Part shown: positions 42,604-52,244 of the stretch, one piece after another
How positions within the stretch are numbered: position 1 is the first letter of the stretch
How the letters are laid out: each line of letters opens with the position of its first letter
Assembly (NCBI RefSeq): GCF_003696315.1
Contig: NZ_RFFN01000001.1
Coordinates: 603,679 to 667,678, forward strand
Length of the DNA: 64,000 nt
Origin: Pseudomonas songnenensis
Lineage (GTDB): Bacteria; Pseudomonadota; Gammaproteobacteria; Pseudomonadales; Pseudomonadaceae
Direction: 5' to 3'
Program-made: the position numbers and the translations under genes
Notes under the pieces: model-generated
The model's database searches: none
The model's input: only the letters and a program-made list of their open reading frames with translations
What the model was told of the DNA's origin: nothing

Positions 42604-42629
42604 AAAACGGAGCGCCAGGCTCCGTTTTT
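42604..42629 (+). terminator. Bidirectional terminator between ygiQ-family and chemoreceptor genes
   Basis: AAAA, stem CGGAGC/GCTCCG (42608-42613 and 42619-42624) with a 5-base loop, then TTTTTCTTTTT. It ends the convergent transcripts from both sides. Confidence 0.88.
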
Positions 42630-42634
42630 CTTTT

Positions 42635-44596
42635 TCAGAACCTGAACGCCTGGGTCGCTCGATCCAGCTCACTGCCCAGTTGCAGCATCTGCGCACTCTG
42701 CTCACGTCCCCGGCTGATGTGGTTCAGGTTGGCATCGCCCAGCTGATGGATGCGTTCACTGTGCCCGCGGATCTCGCCCACCGCGTCACCCTGCTGGGCG
42801 GTCGCCTGGGCGATCTGCTCGGCCATGCGACTGATGGTGGCGATGGTCGAGACGATCTCGTTCAGCGCCTGATCGGCACTTTGCGCCAGGTTTGCCGTGC
42901 TTTCGGCGTGTGCTACCTGGCTGCGCATGGCCTCAACCGACTGTCTGGCCGCCTGCTGCAGGCGGCCTATCAGTTGCTGGATTTCCTCGGTTGCGCCACT
43001 GGTGCGTTGAGCGAGTGAGCGCACTTCGTCGGCTACCACCGCAAACCCGCGCCCATGACCGCCGGCCCGCGCGGCTTCGATGGCGGCGTTCAACGCGAGC
43101 AGGTTGGTCTGCTCGGCAATGGCACGGATGACGGTCAGTACATTGCCAATGGTGGTGGTCTCGTCGGCAAGGCGTTCGATCGCCGCTGCATTGTCCTGCA
43201 CCTCGCTGACCAACCCGTGCAGGCCGCTCAGGCTCTGGCCGATCACCTGCTGACCATGGTGCACGGCCCGCGCCGCTGCGCGGCTCGCCTCGGCGGCCTC
43301 TCCGGCCCCATCGGCGACCTGCTGGATGGTGGCCTCCAGTTCGCTCAGCGAATCGCGTATCTGTGCAGTATCGCCAGTCTGGCGCTGGGCGCCTTCGTGC
43401 AGGTCGCTGCTCATTTCATCAAGGCTGCGGCTGCTGGCGGCGACCTGGGTCGCCTGCTGGCGCAAGGTGCCGACCAGGTCCAGCAGGTAGCTGCGCAGGC
43501 GATTGAGTGAGCTTTCGATATCGACGATCTCGCGGATCTTCGACTCGAGCCTCGCATCGCTGGCGAAGTCGCCTCTAGCCCATGCCGAGAGGGCCGGCAC
43601 CAGCTGGCCGAGGGCGCGGGTCAGCTGGCGCTGCAGGCGATCGATAGCGAGGGCGATCAGCAGGATCAGCAGAATGATGCCGACCTGCAGCATGCGCACC
43701 TCGGCCTGGATCCGGGCATGCTCGCCGCGTACCGTCGGCTCCAGTTCTGCCAGGGCCTGCTGCACGGCATCGATCTTACTGGCGCTGCTCTGCAACAGCT
43801 CGCTGCGCTGGCGGATCAGCTCGCGGGTGCGCTGCAGTTCGGCCGGGTAGCGCTTGATCAGGCCGGCGAGTTCACGTTTCAGCGCGATGCCGCGGTCCTC
43901 GCTGGTCTGTTCGGCCCTATCGTTCAGATCGAGTAGCGCGGCGAAACTGCTGGCTGCCGATTGGTCTGCAGTCAACACGCCAAGCAGTGGCAGCGCATCG
44001 ATCTTCGCCGCGCTCTGTTCGAGCTGGCGCAAGGTTTGCTCGACTTCACCGGCGAGCTCGTCGCGGCCGGAGGCCACCAGCTTCCCCCGCGCATGGCTGA
44101 GTCGCAGCAGTTGTTGCCCAGTGGTGAACAACGGCTGCTGGTAATGCTGCGCAGCCGGGTTGTCGGACTGGGCTCGATAGCCGTCGAGTTGCGTCAGTGC
44201 TGCGGATATTTCACGTTCCGCCTGCAGCAGCAGGCCCTGCGGATCACCGGCCAGCTTGCCGGCGGCGAGCAGATCAACGGCGCTGAAGCGGATCAGCTCG
44301 TCCAGGCTCGGCCGCAGGTTTTCCGCCAGGGCGCTAGGCAACTCGGTGGTGCCTTCCTGCAGCTCGGCGAGTGCCTGCTGTGCCTGGCTGTAGCGAAACG
44401 CGTCGCCGCTGGCGAGATAGCGTTGTATGTTTTCTGCAGCATGGTGTTGAAACTGCTGGGACAGGTTCAGGTAGCGCGCCATGAGCAGGTAGGGGCGCTC
44501 CATGGCGCGCTCGGACCACCAGAGCGTGGCACCGAGCGCCAGGCAGACCGCAACGAGCAGCAGGGTATTGAGAGTGGTGAGCGACTTCAGGCGCAT
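42635..44596 (-). CDS. Methyl-accepting chemotaxis protein
   Basis: A 653-residue transmembrane chemoreceptor. The first membrane helix is at about 9-28. A long, mostly helical periplasmic domain (about 30-300) without recognisable Cache or PAS motifs follows, then a second helix near 303-322 ([19 protein letters not shown]) and a coiled cytoplasmic signalling domain. The conserved hairpin tip [20 protein letters not shown] is near residue 500. Gln/Glu pairs suitable for methylation are present. The C-terminus ends AFRF and lacks a CheR-binding pentapeptide. The attractant is unknown. It follows the double-receiver cyclase gene on the same strand (139-bp gap). Confidence 0.93.
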   Translation of the reverse strand: MRLKSLTTLNTLLLVAVCLALGATLWWSERAMERPYLLMARYLNLSQQFQHHAAENIQRYLASGDAFRYSQAQQALAELQEGTTELPSALAENLRPSLDELIRFSAVDLLAAGKLAGDPQGLLLQAEREISAALTQLDGYRAQSDNPAAQHYQQPLFTTGQQLLRLSHARGKLVASGRDELAGEVEQTLRQLEQSAAKIDALPLLGVLTADQSAASSFAALLDLNDRAEQTSEDRGIALKRELAGLIKRYPAELQRTRELIRQRSELLQSSASKIDAVQQALAELEPTVRGEHARIQAEVRMLQVGIILLILLIALAIDRLQRQLTRALGQLVPALSAWARGDFASDARLESKIREIVDIESSLNRLRSYLLDLVGTLRQQATQVAASSRSLDEMSSDLHEGAQRQTGDTAQIRDSLSELEATIQQVADGAGEAAEASRAAARAVHHGQQVIGQSLSGLHGLVSEVQDNAAAIERLADETTTIGNVLTVIRAIAEQTNLLALNAAIEAARAGGHGRGFAVVADEVRSLAQRTSGATEEIQQLIGRLQQAARQSVEAMRSQVAHAESTANLAQSADQALNEIVSTIATISRMAEQIAQATAQQGDAVGEIRGHSERIHQLGDANLNHISRGREQSAQMLQLGSELDRATQAFRF

Positions 44597-44735
44597 CCTT
44601 GCCTCGCAGGACAGATCGGGAGGCCTGCAAGGTATGGCAGTTTGATGTCATTCGCGTTACAGCTGTCGCGGTGGCGCTGTCAGCGGTTCGATTGAAGCCG
44701 GCTCGTCCGGATTCGTGCTGAGACGAGGCCGCGGA

Positions 44736-46331
44736 TCAGTAGCGCTCGACGCGGTTGCGGCCGCCGTGCTTGGCGCGATACAGCGCCTCGTCGGCCTGCT
44801 GCGTGAGCACCTTGACCTCGGCGTCACCGGTGAGCTCGGTGATGCCGCAGCTGAACGTGCAGCTGAGGTCCTGCGGCTGAGCCGGGAAGCGAATCTCCGC
44901 AAAGCGCTGGCGGATCTCGTTCAGCACCTTGCAGGCCGCCTCGGCCGGCGTGTCGGGCAGGACCACGGCGAACTCTTCACCGCCGTAGCGGCCGATGTGG
45001 TCGGTCTTGCGCAGCCGCTGTTTCAGGAACAGCGCGAGGCTCTTGATGACCCGATCGCCCATGGGATGGCCGAAGGTGTCATTGACCTGCTTGAAGTGAT
45101 CGATATCCAGCATGGCGAAGCTCAGCGGACGGTTGTCGCGTAGCGCACGGAAGCGGGCGTCCTCGAGCAGCTGCAGGCTGTGGGTGTGATTGTAGAGGCC
45201 GGTGAGGCTGTCCCGCACGATGCGCGCCTTCAGGCTTCTGGCGCGGGTCGCACGGGTGCGCACGGTCGCGATCAGGTGACTGGGCTTGATCGGTTTGGTG
45301 AGGAAGTCATCGCCGCCTTCGCCCATGGCATCCAGCTGCTTGTCCAGGTCGTCTTCGGCGGAAAGGTAGATGATCGGTACGCTGACGTAGCGCTCGTGCT
45401 GGCGAATCACTTTCGCCAGTTCGGTGCCGAGACACTCGGGCATGTACATGTCGAGGATGATCAGGTCCGGTTGGAACTCGGCCAGCACGCTGATGGCCTG
45501 GATCGGCTCGATCAGCGTCTGAGTGACGATGCCGGCATTGTTCAAGACCCGCTCGGTATGGGTGGCCTGGGCGCGGGAGTCGTCGATGATCAGCACGCGG
45601 ATCGGTTCGTAGTGCGCGGTACGGGTGAAGATTTCGATCTTCTCCAGCAGGCTGCTGGCGTCCAGGGTGCCCGTGAAGAATTCCAGGCCGCCCGCGCGCA
45701 CGGCAGCCAGGCGCGTGGGGGTATCGGTTTCGGCATGACTGAAAAACAGCATCGGTAGCTTGGCTTCCAGTCCCTGTTGCACCTGTTCGGCCAGGCGCAG
45801 CCCCTCGCCGGGGCCGTTGAAATCGACATCCATGACGATGGCCGCAGGGTGGCGTCGATGCATCGCGGTTCGGAAGGCAGCGACGTCGGTGAATGCCTGC
45901 GCGGACATGCTGAAGAAATCCAGTTGGCGTACCAGGTGTTCGGCGCGCTGCGGATCCTGCAGCGCGATATACACCGGTTTGCTCAGCGGCGGAAGAAACG
46001 ACTGATTGTGCGGATCGCTGTGGCGCAGGCCGGTGCGCGCGAGGCGATAGATCAGCTGGCTAAGGGTTGAGATGGTGCTGCTGGAAAGGCGGCCGCGGTT
46101 GTCACGGATGTCGCCCAGGCAATCCTCGATACTCAGCGCCAGTTCGCTGTGCTCGGCTTGTTCGAAACGGTCGGCGAAGCGGCGCAGGCGGGTGGTCGCT
46201 TCGGTGAGGGCCGCGTGGTAATCGCCGTTCCATTCGCTGCGCTGCAGCTGCTGCCACACTTCCAGCACTTCCCGTGCCTGGTGGATGACGCGTTGGGCGA
46301 AATGCTGCTTGAGTTCTTCCTGATCCGACAT
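44736..46331 (-). CDS. Double-receiver diguanylate cyclase response regulator
   Basis: A 531-residue cytoplasmic protein. The N-terminal helical region (1-130) could be a histidine-phosphotransfer-like or docking segment. It is followed by a first receiver (phosphorylatable Asp near 168, VMDVDF), a second receiver (acidic IIDDSRAQ, phosphoacceptor Asp294 in IILDMYMP, TKP later) and a GGDEF domain with active-site GGEEF (RYGGEEFAVVLPD). An RKTD inhibitory site lies five residues upstream of GGEEF. The architecture is PleD-like. The start at 46331 (MSDQEELKQ) is chosen because the upstream 36 in-frame residues lack family character. No adjacent kinase was seen. Cyclic di-GMP synthesis is predicted from intact motifs. 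Confidence 0.92.
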   Translation of the reverse strand: MSDQEELKQHFAQRVIHQAREVLEVWQQLQRSEWNGDYHAALTEATTRLRRFADRFEQAEHSELALSIEDCLGDIRDNRGRLSSSTISTLSQLIYRLARTGLRHSDPHNQSFLPPLSKPVYIALQDPQRAEHLVRQLDFFSMSAQAFTDVAAFRTAMHRRHPAAIVMDVDFNGPGEGLRLAEQVQQGLEAKLPMLFFSHAETDTPTRLAAVRAGGLEFFTGTLDASSLLEKIEIFTRTAHYEPIRVLIIDDSRAQATHTERVLNNAGIVTQTLIEPIQAISVLAEFQPDLIILDMYMPECLGTELAKVIRQHERYVSVPIIYLSAEDDLDKQLDAMGEGGDDFLTKPIKPSHLIATVRTRATRARSLKARIVRDSLTGLYNHTHSLQLLEDARFRALRDNRPLSFAMLDIDHFKQVNDTFGHPMGDRVIKSLALFLKQRLRKTDHIGRYGGEEFAVVLPDTPAEAACKVLNEIRQRFAEIRFPAQPQDLSCTFSCGITELTGDAEVKVLTQQADEALYRAKHGGRNRVERY

Positions 46332-46548
46332 CTCGGTTTTCCTGGTGCGCCAGGTGCGCTGCCCTGGTGCTTTATAGTGGCGGCATGCTATCACCCGCGG
46401 GGCGCTTTGAAAGCGCGTCGGTGCGGTAGTGGTTCTCAATTTGGCACTGAGCTGGTTGGGGGCGTGCGTTATAGTGAGGGTATCTCATCGCAACGTCGCC
46501 GACGCTATGCGGTCGAATTCCTGAACTCGCGAGAAGGACACATTGCCC

Positions 46549-47607
46549 ATGTTGGACTGGAAGAATCGCTTCGCCCGCCTAGGCCGCTCGAATGGCTCTG
46601 CCGGGGCGACCGGCCATCGGCCAGGCAGCCCGCTTCTGCTGATTCTTGCTGGCCTTCTGGGTGTTTACCTGTTGGTCACGCTGATACTCGGATGGTACTG
46701 GAGTCGGGAGCCGGATATGTTCCCCGTGCAGCAGCACACTCGCCAGGCGGCTGAGGCATCGCAGCGCCAGTTGGTCAGCGGTTACACGACGGTGGAAACC
46801 CTCAAGCGCGTTGCCAGCACCCTGCTGGACAAACCAGGCGGTTATCTGAGCAACGATATTGCACCGCCGGGCCTCTGGCTGGACAACATGCCGAGCTGGG
46901 AATATGGCGTGCTGGTGCAGGTTCGGGATCTTTCGCGGGCGCTGCGCAAGGACTTTGCGCGCTCGCAGTCGCAGTCCACCGAAGACCCAGACCTGGCCAA
47001 GGCCGAACCGTTGTTCAACTTCGACAACCGCAGCTGGGCGCTACCGGCCTCCGAGTCCGAATACCGTAACGCGATCCGCGGCCTGGATCGCTATCTGGCT
47101 CGCCTCAGCGATCCTGAGCCCAAGGCGCTGTTCTATACCCGCGCCGATAATCTGAACAACTGGCTTGGCGACGCAGCTACCCGACTGGGCTCGCTTTCGC
47201 AACGGCTTTCGGCCAGTGTCGGCCGGGTGCGGCTGGATACCGATATCGCTCCTGAGCAGGAGCGCGCGGGTATCGTGCCGCAGGTCAAGGAGCAGGTCGT
47301 GGAGACGCCCTGGCTGCAGATCGACAATGTGTTCTTCGAAGCGCGTGGCCAGGCCTGGGCACTGTCCCACCTGCTGCGGGCTATCGAGGTGGATTTCGCC
47401 GACGTGCTGGCGAAGAAGAATGCGACGATCAGCGTGCGTCAGATCATTCGTGAGCTTGAGGCGGCGCAGGAGCCGCTGTGGAGTCCGATGGTACTCAATG
47501 GCAGCGGTTATGGCGTGCTGGCCAATCACTCGCTGGTGATGGCCAACTACATTTCCCGCGCCAACGCGGCAATCATCGATTTGCGCAACCTGCTGTCGCA
47601 GGGCTAG
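46549..47607 (+). CDS. DUF2333-family protein
   Basis: A 352-residue protein with a single N-terminal membrane helix (about residues 27-50, PLLLILAGLLGVYLLVTLIL) and a large, probably periplasmic, helical domain. Recognisable family segments include LDKPGGYLSNDIAPPG, NMPSWEYGVL and FDNRSWALPASE. The function is unknown. The start at 46549 has AGAAGGA upstream. It is divergent from the double-receiver cyclase (217-bp spacer with no gene) and convergent with pilR. A possible -10 (TATAGT) lies about 75 bases upstream, but no good -35 was found. Confidence 0.85.
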   Translation: MLDWKNRFARLGRSNGSAGATGHRPGSPLLLILAGLLGVYLLVTLILGWYWSREPDMFPVQQHTRQAAEASQRQLVSGYTTVETLKRVASTLLDKPGGYLSNDIAPPGLWLDNMPSWEYGVLVQVRDLSRALRKDFARSQSQSTEDPDLAKAEPLFNFDNRSWALPASESEYRNAIRGLDRYLARLSDPEPKALFYTRADNLNNWLGDAATRLGSLSQRLSASVGRVRLDTDIAPEQERAGIVPQVKEQVVETPWLQIDNVFFEARGQAWALSHLLRAIEVDFADVLAKKNATISVRQIIRELEAAQEPLWSPMVLNGSGYGVLANHSLVMANYISRANAAIIDLRNLLSQG

Positions 47608-47626
47608 CTGAGGCTGGCATCCTTTG

Positions 47627-47648
47627 GCGGCGGGCCCAGGCCCGTCGC
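47627..47648. terminator. GC-rich hairpin between DUF2333 gene and pilR
   Basis: GCGGCGGGCC (47627-47636) can pair with GGCCCGTCGC (47639-47648) with one G-T wobble; the innermost pair must open for the loop. No U-tract. It sits in the 44-bp convergent gap and may serve both transcripts. Confidence 0.45.
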
Positions 47649-47651
47649 TAC

Positions 47652-48989
47652 TCAATCCAGGCCGAGCTTTTTCAGGCGATAACGCATCGAGCGGAAGGTC
47701 AGGCCGAGCCGCTGGGCAGCCGCCGTGCGGTTCCAGCGTGTTTCTTCGAGAGCCTGCATGATCAGCTTGCGCTCAATCTCTTCCAGGTGATCTTCCAGAT
47801 TGTCGATTTGCGCCAGGCTGGCTTCGCCGTTTTCGGACGGGCCGGTGCTGTCGGCGAGGCGCAAGTCTCCGGCCTTGATTTCCTCCCCGTCGCAGAGCGT
47901 ATAAGCGCGCTCAAGCATGTTCTCCAGTTCGCGCACGTTGCCTGGGAAGCGGTAGCTCTCCAGTTTGGCCAGGGCCTCAGGATGCAGATGGGTGATGCTG
48001 TCTCCGCATTCCTGGGCCAGGCGCCGGAGCATGGCATCGGCGAGCAGGCGGATGTCCTCGCGGCGTTCGCGCAGTGGCGGTACGCGCAACTCGATCACAT
48101 TCAGGCGGTAGTACAGATCCTGACGGAAGCGCCCAGCCGCGACTTCGGCGGCCAGGTCCTTGTGAGTCGCGCAGAGGATGCGCACATCGACCATGACTTC
48201 TTGCGCGCCACCGACCGCACGAACGGCCTTCTCCTGGATGGCGCGCAGCAGTTTGACCTGCATCGGCAGTGGCAGATCCGCCACCTCATCGAGAAAGAGG
48301 GTACCGCCGTTGGCGGCCTGGAACAGGCCCGGCTTGTCCTCGATGGCGCCACTGAAACTGCCTTTCTTGTGGCCGAAGAACTCGCTTTCCATCAGCTCGG
48401 AAGGAATCGCGCCGCAGTTGACCGGCACGAAGGGTTTTTCAGCACGTGGCCCTTGTTCGTGGATCAGGCGGGCCACCAGCTCCTTGCCGCTGCCGGATTC
48501 GCCGCTGATATACACCGGCGCCTGACTGCGGGCGAGCTTGCCGATCTGCTTGCGCAACACCTTCATCGGCGGCGAGCCGCCCAGCAATCGGCTGTCTACC
48601 GGCGCCTCCGCGGCGGGTGCACGCAGGCGCAGGGCGGTGCTGACCAGCTCGCGCAGGCGGTTGAGGTCTACCGGCTTGGTGAGGAAATCGAACGCACCGG
48701 CCTTGAGTGCGCCGATCGCGGTGTCCAGGCTGCCGTAGGCGGTGATCATCGCCACCGGAAGTTGCGGATGCTGCTGCTGGATGTATTGCACCAGTTCCAG
48801 GCCGCTGCCATCAGGCAGTCGCATGTCGGTCAGGCACAGGTCGTAATGCTCGCGGGCAAGCAGTTCGCGTGCTTCCTTGAGGTTGCGCGCGCTGCGGGTG
48901 TCGAGCTTCATGCGGCCGAGGGTGATTTCCAGCAGCTCGCGAATATCCGGCTCGTCATCGATGATCAGTGCTTTCTGGCGCGCGGTCAT
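47652..48989 (-). CDS. pilR: Sigma-54-dependent response regulator PilR
   Basis: A 445-residue NtrC-family regulator that activates pilin (pilA) transcription with sigma-54. The receiver domain (1-120) has Asp near 54 (LTDMRLPDGSG). The AAA+ domain (about 135-370) has Walker A GESGSGKELVAR and the sigma-54 contact GAFSGA-type loop (here KGSFSGAIEDKPG). A Fis-type helix-turn-helix is at the C-terminus (NRTAAAQRLGLTFRSMRYRL). It lies downstream of pilS on the same strand with a 132-bp gap. pilA and its promoter are outside the window. Confidence 0.96.
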   Translation of the reverse strand: MTARQKALIIDDEPDIRELLEITLGRMKLDTRSARNLKEARELLAREHYDLCLTDMRLPDGSGLELVQYIQQQHPQLPVAMITAYGSLDTAIGALKAGAFDFLTKPVDLNRLRELVSTALRLRAPAAEAPVDSRLLGGSPPMKVLRKQIGKLARSQAPVYISGESGSGKELVARLIHEQGPRAEKPFVPVNCGAIPSELMESEFFGHKKGSFSGAIEDKPGLFQAANGGTLFLDEVADLPLPMQVKLLRAIQEKAVRAVGGAQEVMVDVRILCATHKDLAAEVAAGRFRQDLYYRLNVIELRVPPLRERREDIRLLADAMLRRLAQECGDSITHLHPEALAKLESYRFPGNVRELENMLERAYTLCDGEEIKAGDLRLADSTGPSENGEASLAQIDNLEDHLEEIERKLIMQALEETRWNRTAAAQRLGLTFRSMRYRLKKLGLD

Positions 48990-49121
48990 GGTCCTGCTCT
49001 TGAATTCGTGAGGCGTATGTCGCCGCGAATGCGGCCGGTGAGCATGTTAACTCCCCGGAGGCCGCCGTGGCTGCCGCTTTGGTCGATGTGTGATGTGTTG
49101 CCAGCAACCGGTCCGCGAGGT

Positions 49122-50714
49122 TCAGCCCAGCTTGCGCGGGTGGGAAAAGACGATGCGGAAGCAGCTGCCCCCCTCGGGCCGTTCGCGATAATCCAGGCGT
49201 GCCTGGTTGCTCTCGCACAGCTCGCGCGAGAGATAGAGTCCCAATCCGGTGCCCTTGCTTTCGGTAGTGAAAAAAGGCTCGAACACGTTATGCAGCTGCT
49301 CGACGGCGATGCCGGGCCCGTCATCGAGCACGTCGACGACGGGTAGATCGGTGGTTTCCTCGCGGTACAGGCGTAGCCAGACCTGCGCGCGCTCATGTTG
49401 CTGGCCGCTGTAGCGCAGGCCGTTCTGCACCAGGTTCGTGAGGACCTGCGTCAGCTGGTTGGGGTCCATGCGCGTCTGCAGCGAACTGCCGATGGTTTCC
49501 AGATGCACCGTCTGCTGAGCGTTGAGCCCCTGGCGATACTCGCTCACGAAGCGGTGCAGCCAGTACTTGAGGTCGAGCAGCTGCGGCTCGGCCTGACGTC
49601 GCCGTGAGAGTTGCAGGACGTTCTCGATCACCAGATTCATGCGCCGCGAGTGATCCTGGATGATCTGCGCCAGGCGCCGGTCGGGCCCGTCCAGCTCTTC
49701 GGATTCGTGGAGCAGCTGTGCGGCATGGCTGATGGCGCCCAGTGGATTGCGGATTTCGTGGGCAATGCTGGCAGTGAGGCGGCCGAGCGAGGCGAGCTTG
49801 AGCTGCTGTGCCTTCTGCGCGATCTGCGAGGTGTCTTCGAGAAACACCAGCGTGTCCAGCTTGTTGCCGTGCTGAAGGGCGGCAAAGCTCGGCTGGAGGG
49901 TCGGGCCGCCTGCGATGGCCTTGAAGTTCCTTGGGCGCAGGGTCGGGTTGTCACGCCACTGCTGCAGTGCCTTGAGCAGGTCGGGGCAACGCGGCGCCAG
50001 GCGTTCGCCAGCCAGCGAGTCCTGGCCGAGCAGCTGTAACGCGCCCTGGTTGGCGAGCAGGACGCGCTCCTGAGGGTCCAGCACCATGATGCCGGTACGC
50101 ATGCGCTGAAGAATCAGAGCGTTGAGGGCCTCGAGGTTGGCGACTTCTTCGGCACGCTGGCGTGCCAGCGTCTCGCTGACCTGCAGGCGTCGGGTCAGCC
50201 CTTGCACAAGCAGCGCCGCGGCAAAGCACAGCGTGCCGAGCGCACCGGCCTGTACGTACTGGCTGCTCGCTTCCGGCCGGCTCACGCTGAGGTAGAAGGT
50301 CAGATAGATCAGTCCGGTCGCCGCCACCGCCGCGATGAAGAAGCCGACCCTGCCTCGCAGCAGGATGTTGGCGATGGCGACGGCGACGATCAGCAGGTTG
50401 CCGATGCCACTCGGCGTGCCGCCTGCGAAATAGAACAGTCCCGACAGCAGGATCACGTCCATCAACGCCAGGCCAAGCACGGACAGATCGCGCTCGGGGC
50501 TTTGCACCAGCACGGCGACCAGCATGTTGAGGATCAGGTAGAGCCATGCGCCATACTGGAACGCCTGCGGATTGCTCATCTGCAGCAGGTCGTTGTGCAG
50601 GTCGGCGCTGATCAGCAGGACCAGCGCGAGGCCGATGGTCAGGCGATAGAGGTGATACAGGCGAAGGATTCGCCGTCCCTGGTCGCCGAAGAAGGTGAGA
50701 TTTTCAGCGCCCAC
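49122..50714 (-). CDS. pilS: Two-component sensor kinase PilS
   Basis: A 530-residue inner-membrane histidine kinase that phosphorylates PilR and in P. aeruginosa senses pilin levels in the membrane. About six N-terminal membrane helices (residues 20-180) are followed by a PAS-like segment, a HisKA box SIAHEIRNPLGAI and a HATPase domain (NLVQNGLRYSG, DDGPGI, GTGLGLYLSREL). The GTG at 50714 is chosen because it gives the family length and N-terminus (GAENLTFFGDQGRRI); the in-frame extension upstream overlaps another gene. It overlaps the small zinc-ribbon gene by 11 bases, suggesting translational coupling. Confidence 0.93.
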   Translation of the reverse strand: MGAENLTFFGDQGRRILRLYHLYRLTIGLALVLLISADLHNDLLQMSNPQAFQYGAWLYLILNMLVAVLVQSPERDLSVLGLALMDVILLSGLFYFAGGTPSGIGNLLIVAVAIANILLRGRVGFFIAAVAATGLIYLTFYLSVSRPEASSQYVQAGALGTLCFAAALLVQGLTRRLQVSETLARQRAEEVANLEALNALILQRMRTGIMVLDPQERVLLANQGALQLLGQDSLAGERLAPRCPDLLKALQQWRDNPTLRPRNFKAIAGGPTLQPSFAALQHGNKLDTLVFLEDTSQIAQKAQQLKLASLGRLTASIAHEIRNPLGAISHAAQLLHESEELDGPDRRLAQIIQDHSRRMNLVIENVLQLSRRRQAEPQLLDLKYWLHRFVSEYRQGLNAQQTVHLETIGSSLQTRMDPNQLTQVLTNLVQNGLRYSGQQHERAQVWLRLYREETTDLPVVDVLDDGPGIAVEQLHNVFEPFFTTESKGTGLGLYLSRELCESNQARLDYRERPEGGSCFRIVFSHPRKLG

Positions 50715-50937
50715 CAGCGTTGCTGTCCTGCTCCAGGTGAGCGCGGCTGCAATACCAGCGGTCCTGCGACTGTAGCGCCTGGTCCTGAGGTACGTGTACG
50801 CCGCACTGGGCGCAGCGGACCATCGGCAGCGTAGTCTGGTGCGGCTTTGCGGCGGCCTTCTTTTGCACAAGGCGGCGCCAGAGCCAGAACGCGGCGGCGA
50901 TCAGCGCGATCCAGAACAGCAGTCGAAACAGCCCCAT
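50704..50937 (-). CDS. PP0621-family small membrane protein with zinc-ribbon-like motif
   Basis: A 77-residue protein. An N-terminal membrane helix (GLFRLLFWIALIAAAFWLW) and a basic linker are followed by CAQCGVHVPQDQAL and, 13 residues later, WYCSRAH. The C-x2-C...C-x3-H layout looks like a TRASH-type or small zinc ribbon. The family is named after PP0621 in P. putida; function is unknown. It is directly upstream of and overlaps pilS, which hints at co-expression with pilus control, but a role there is only inference. AGGAA precedes the ATG. Confidence 0.82.
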   Translation of the reverse strand: MGLFRLLFWIALIAAAFWLWRRLVQKKAAAKPHQTTLPMVRCAQCGVHVPQDQALQSQDRWYCSRAHLEQDSNAGGR

Positions 50938-51049
50938 ATCGATTCCTTCCTGTTAAGCGTGGCGACCGGTCGAGCCAGGGCCGGTCCTGGCCCTTTGTAG
51001 CGCTGGCGCCGTGCGGTGTATTTGTCGCTCCGGCGCCAGGGCAGCGCGC

Positions 51050-52039
51050 TCAGTCGAACAGGCCGAAGGTAAGGCGGCTCCACCAGGAACGTTTCTGCTC
51101 CTGCTGCTCCACGTCCTTGAGCACCGGGCGCAGCTCTTCAGGCAGGTCGCGCGAGGCATTCTCGTACTGACGCAGTACGTCGCGGTTGGCGCGCGAGGTA
51201 TCCGGGCGCGGCGCCTCGCCTTCGATGAGGCCGAGGGTCGCCTTGCTCAACCAGCTACGGTTGTCGTCTTCGCGCTCGACGGGCGTGAACTTGCCGCCTT
51301 CCAGCGTGGCGTGATCCGGGTAGTTGAGCTGCAGGGTCTTCAGGCTGGTGTCGGCCAGGTCATCGAGGCCGAGACGCTGATAGGCTTCGGTCATCACGGC
51401 CAGACCGTCGGCTACGGCGGGGGTGCCCTGGAAGTTCTCCACCACATAGCGGCCGCGGTTGGCCGCTGCGACATACGCCTGGCGCTTGAGGTAGTAGTGG
51501 GCGACGTGAATCTCGTTGGCTGCCAGCAGATTGCGCAGGTAGATCATGCGCGCCTTGGCGTCCGGTGAGTAACGGCTGTTGGGATAGCGGCTGGTGAGCT
51601 GGGCAAATTCGTTGAACGAGTCGCGTGCGGCGCCCGGGTCGCGCTTGGTCATGTCCAGCGGCAGGAAGCGGGCGAGCAGGCCGCGATCCTGATCGAAAGA
51701 GGCCAGCCCCTTGAGGTAGTAGGCGTAATCGACGTTCGGGTGCTGTGGATGCAGGCGAATGAAACGCTCTGCGGCCGAGCGTGCGGCTTCCGGCTCGACG
51801 TTACGGTAATAGGCGTAGATCAGCTCGAGTTGCGCCTGCTCGGCGAAGCGACCGAATGGGTAGCGCGACTCCAGTGCCTTGAGTTTGCTGATGGCGCTGG
51901 TGTAGCTCTTATTGTCCAGGTCGGCCTGTGCTTGCTGGTACAGCTCGACTTCGCCAAGGTTCTCGTCGACGGTTTCGTTGGATGAACAGGCGGCGGTAAG
52001 GGCGAGAATGGCGATCAGCAGCAGGTGTTTCACTTGCAT
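51050..52039 (-). CDS. bamD: Outer membrane protein assembly lipoprotein BamD
   Basis: A 329-residue lipoprotein of the beta-barrel assembly machine, partner of BamA. The signal peptide ends in lipobox LTAAC (Cys at about 19), followed by TPR-like helical repeats ([26 protein letters not shown] in adjacent pieces; [26 protein letters not shown] [14 protein letters not shown]). A longer acidic/basic C-tail, longer than the E. coli protein, ends [12 protein letters not shown]. The start at 52039 ([12 protein letters not shown]) removes an unlikely 45-residue extension. Divergent from rluD over a 205-bp spacer with no other gene. Confidence 0.96.
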   Translation of the reverse strand: MQVKHLLLIAILALTAACSSNETVDENLGEVELYQQAQADLDNKSYTSAISKLKALESRYPFGRFAEQAQLELIYAYYRNVEPEAARSAAERFIRLHPQHPNVDYAYYLKGLASFDQDRGLLARFLPLDMTKRDPGAARDSFNEFAQLTSRYPNSRYSPDAKARMIYLRNLLAANEIHVAHYYLKRQAYVAAANRGRYVVENFQGTPAVADGLAVMTEAYQRLGLDDLADTSLKTLQLNYPDHATLEGGKFTPVEREDDNRSWLSKATLGLIEGEAPRPDTSRANRDVLRQYENASRDLPEELRPVLKDVEQQEQKRSWWSRLTFGLFD

Positions 52040-52244
52040 GGCGGCTTGCGTCCCTGTGACGGCTGGCTGTCTCGCGCGGAGCCGTCCTGTTATGATGAGC
52101 GCCCCGGTGCGCCGGGACAAAGACGCCGTATTTAAACACAAGCGTGTAGCCGAAACCAAAGGCCGCTCCGCCATCTGCGGTCCCCGGGCCCATCCGTCAC
52201 CAACGGATGCCGCCTGCCTCTCTCAGACGAACCTATCTCGCCGT

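Noticed and set aside
47478..49346. A 622-codon plus-strand frame opposite pilR and pilS
   Set aside because: It overlaps the DUF2333 gene and two strongly conserved regulatory genes; there is no ribosome site or recognisable domain.
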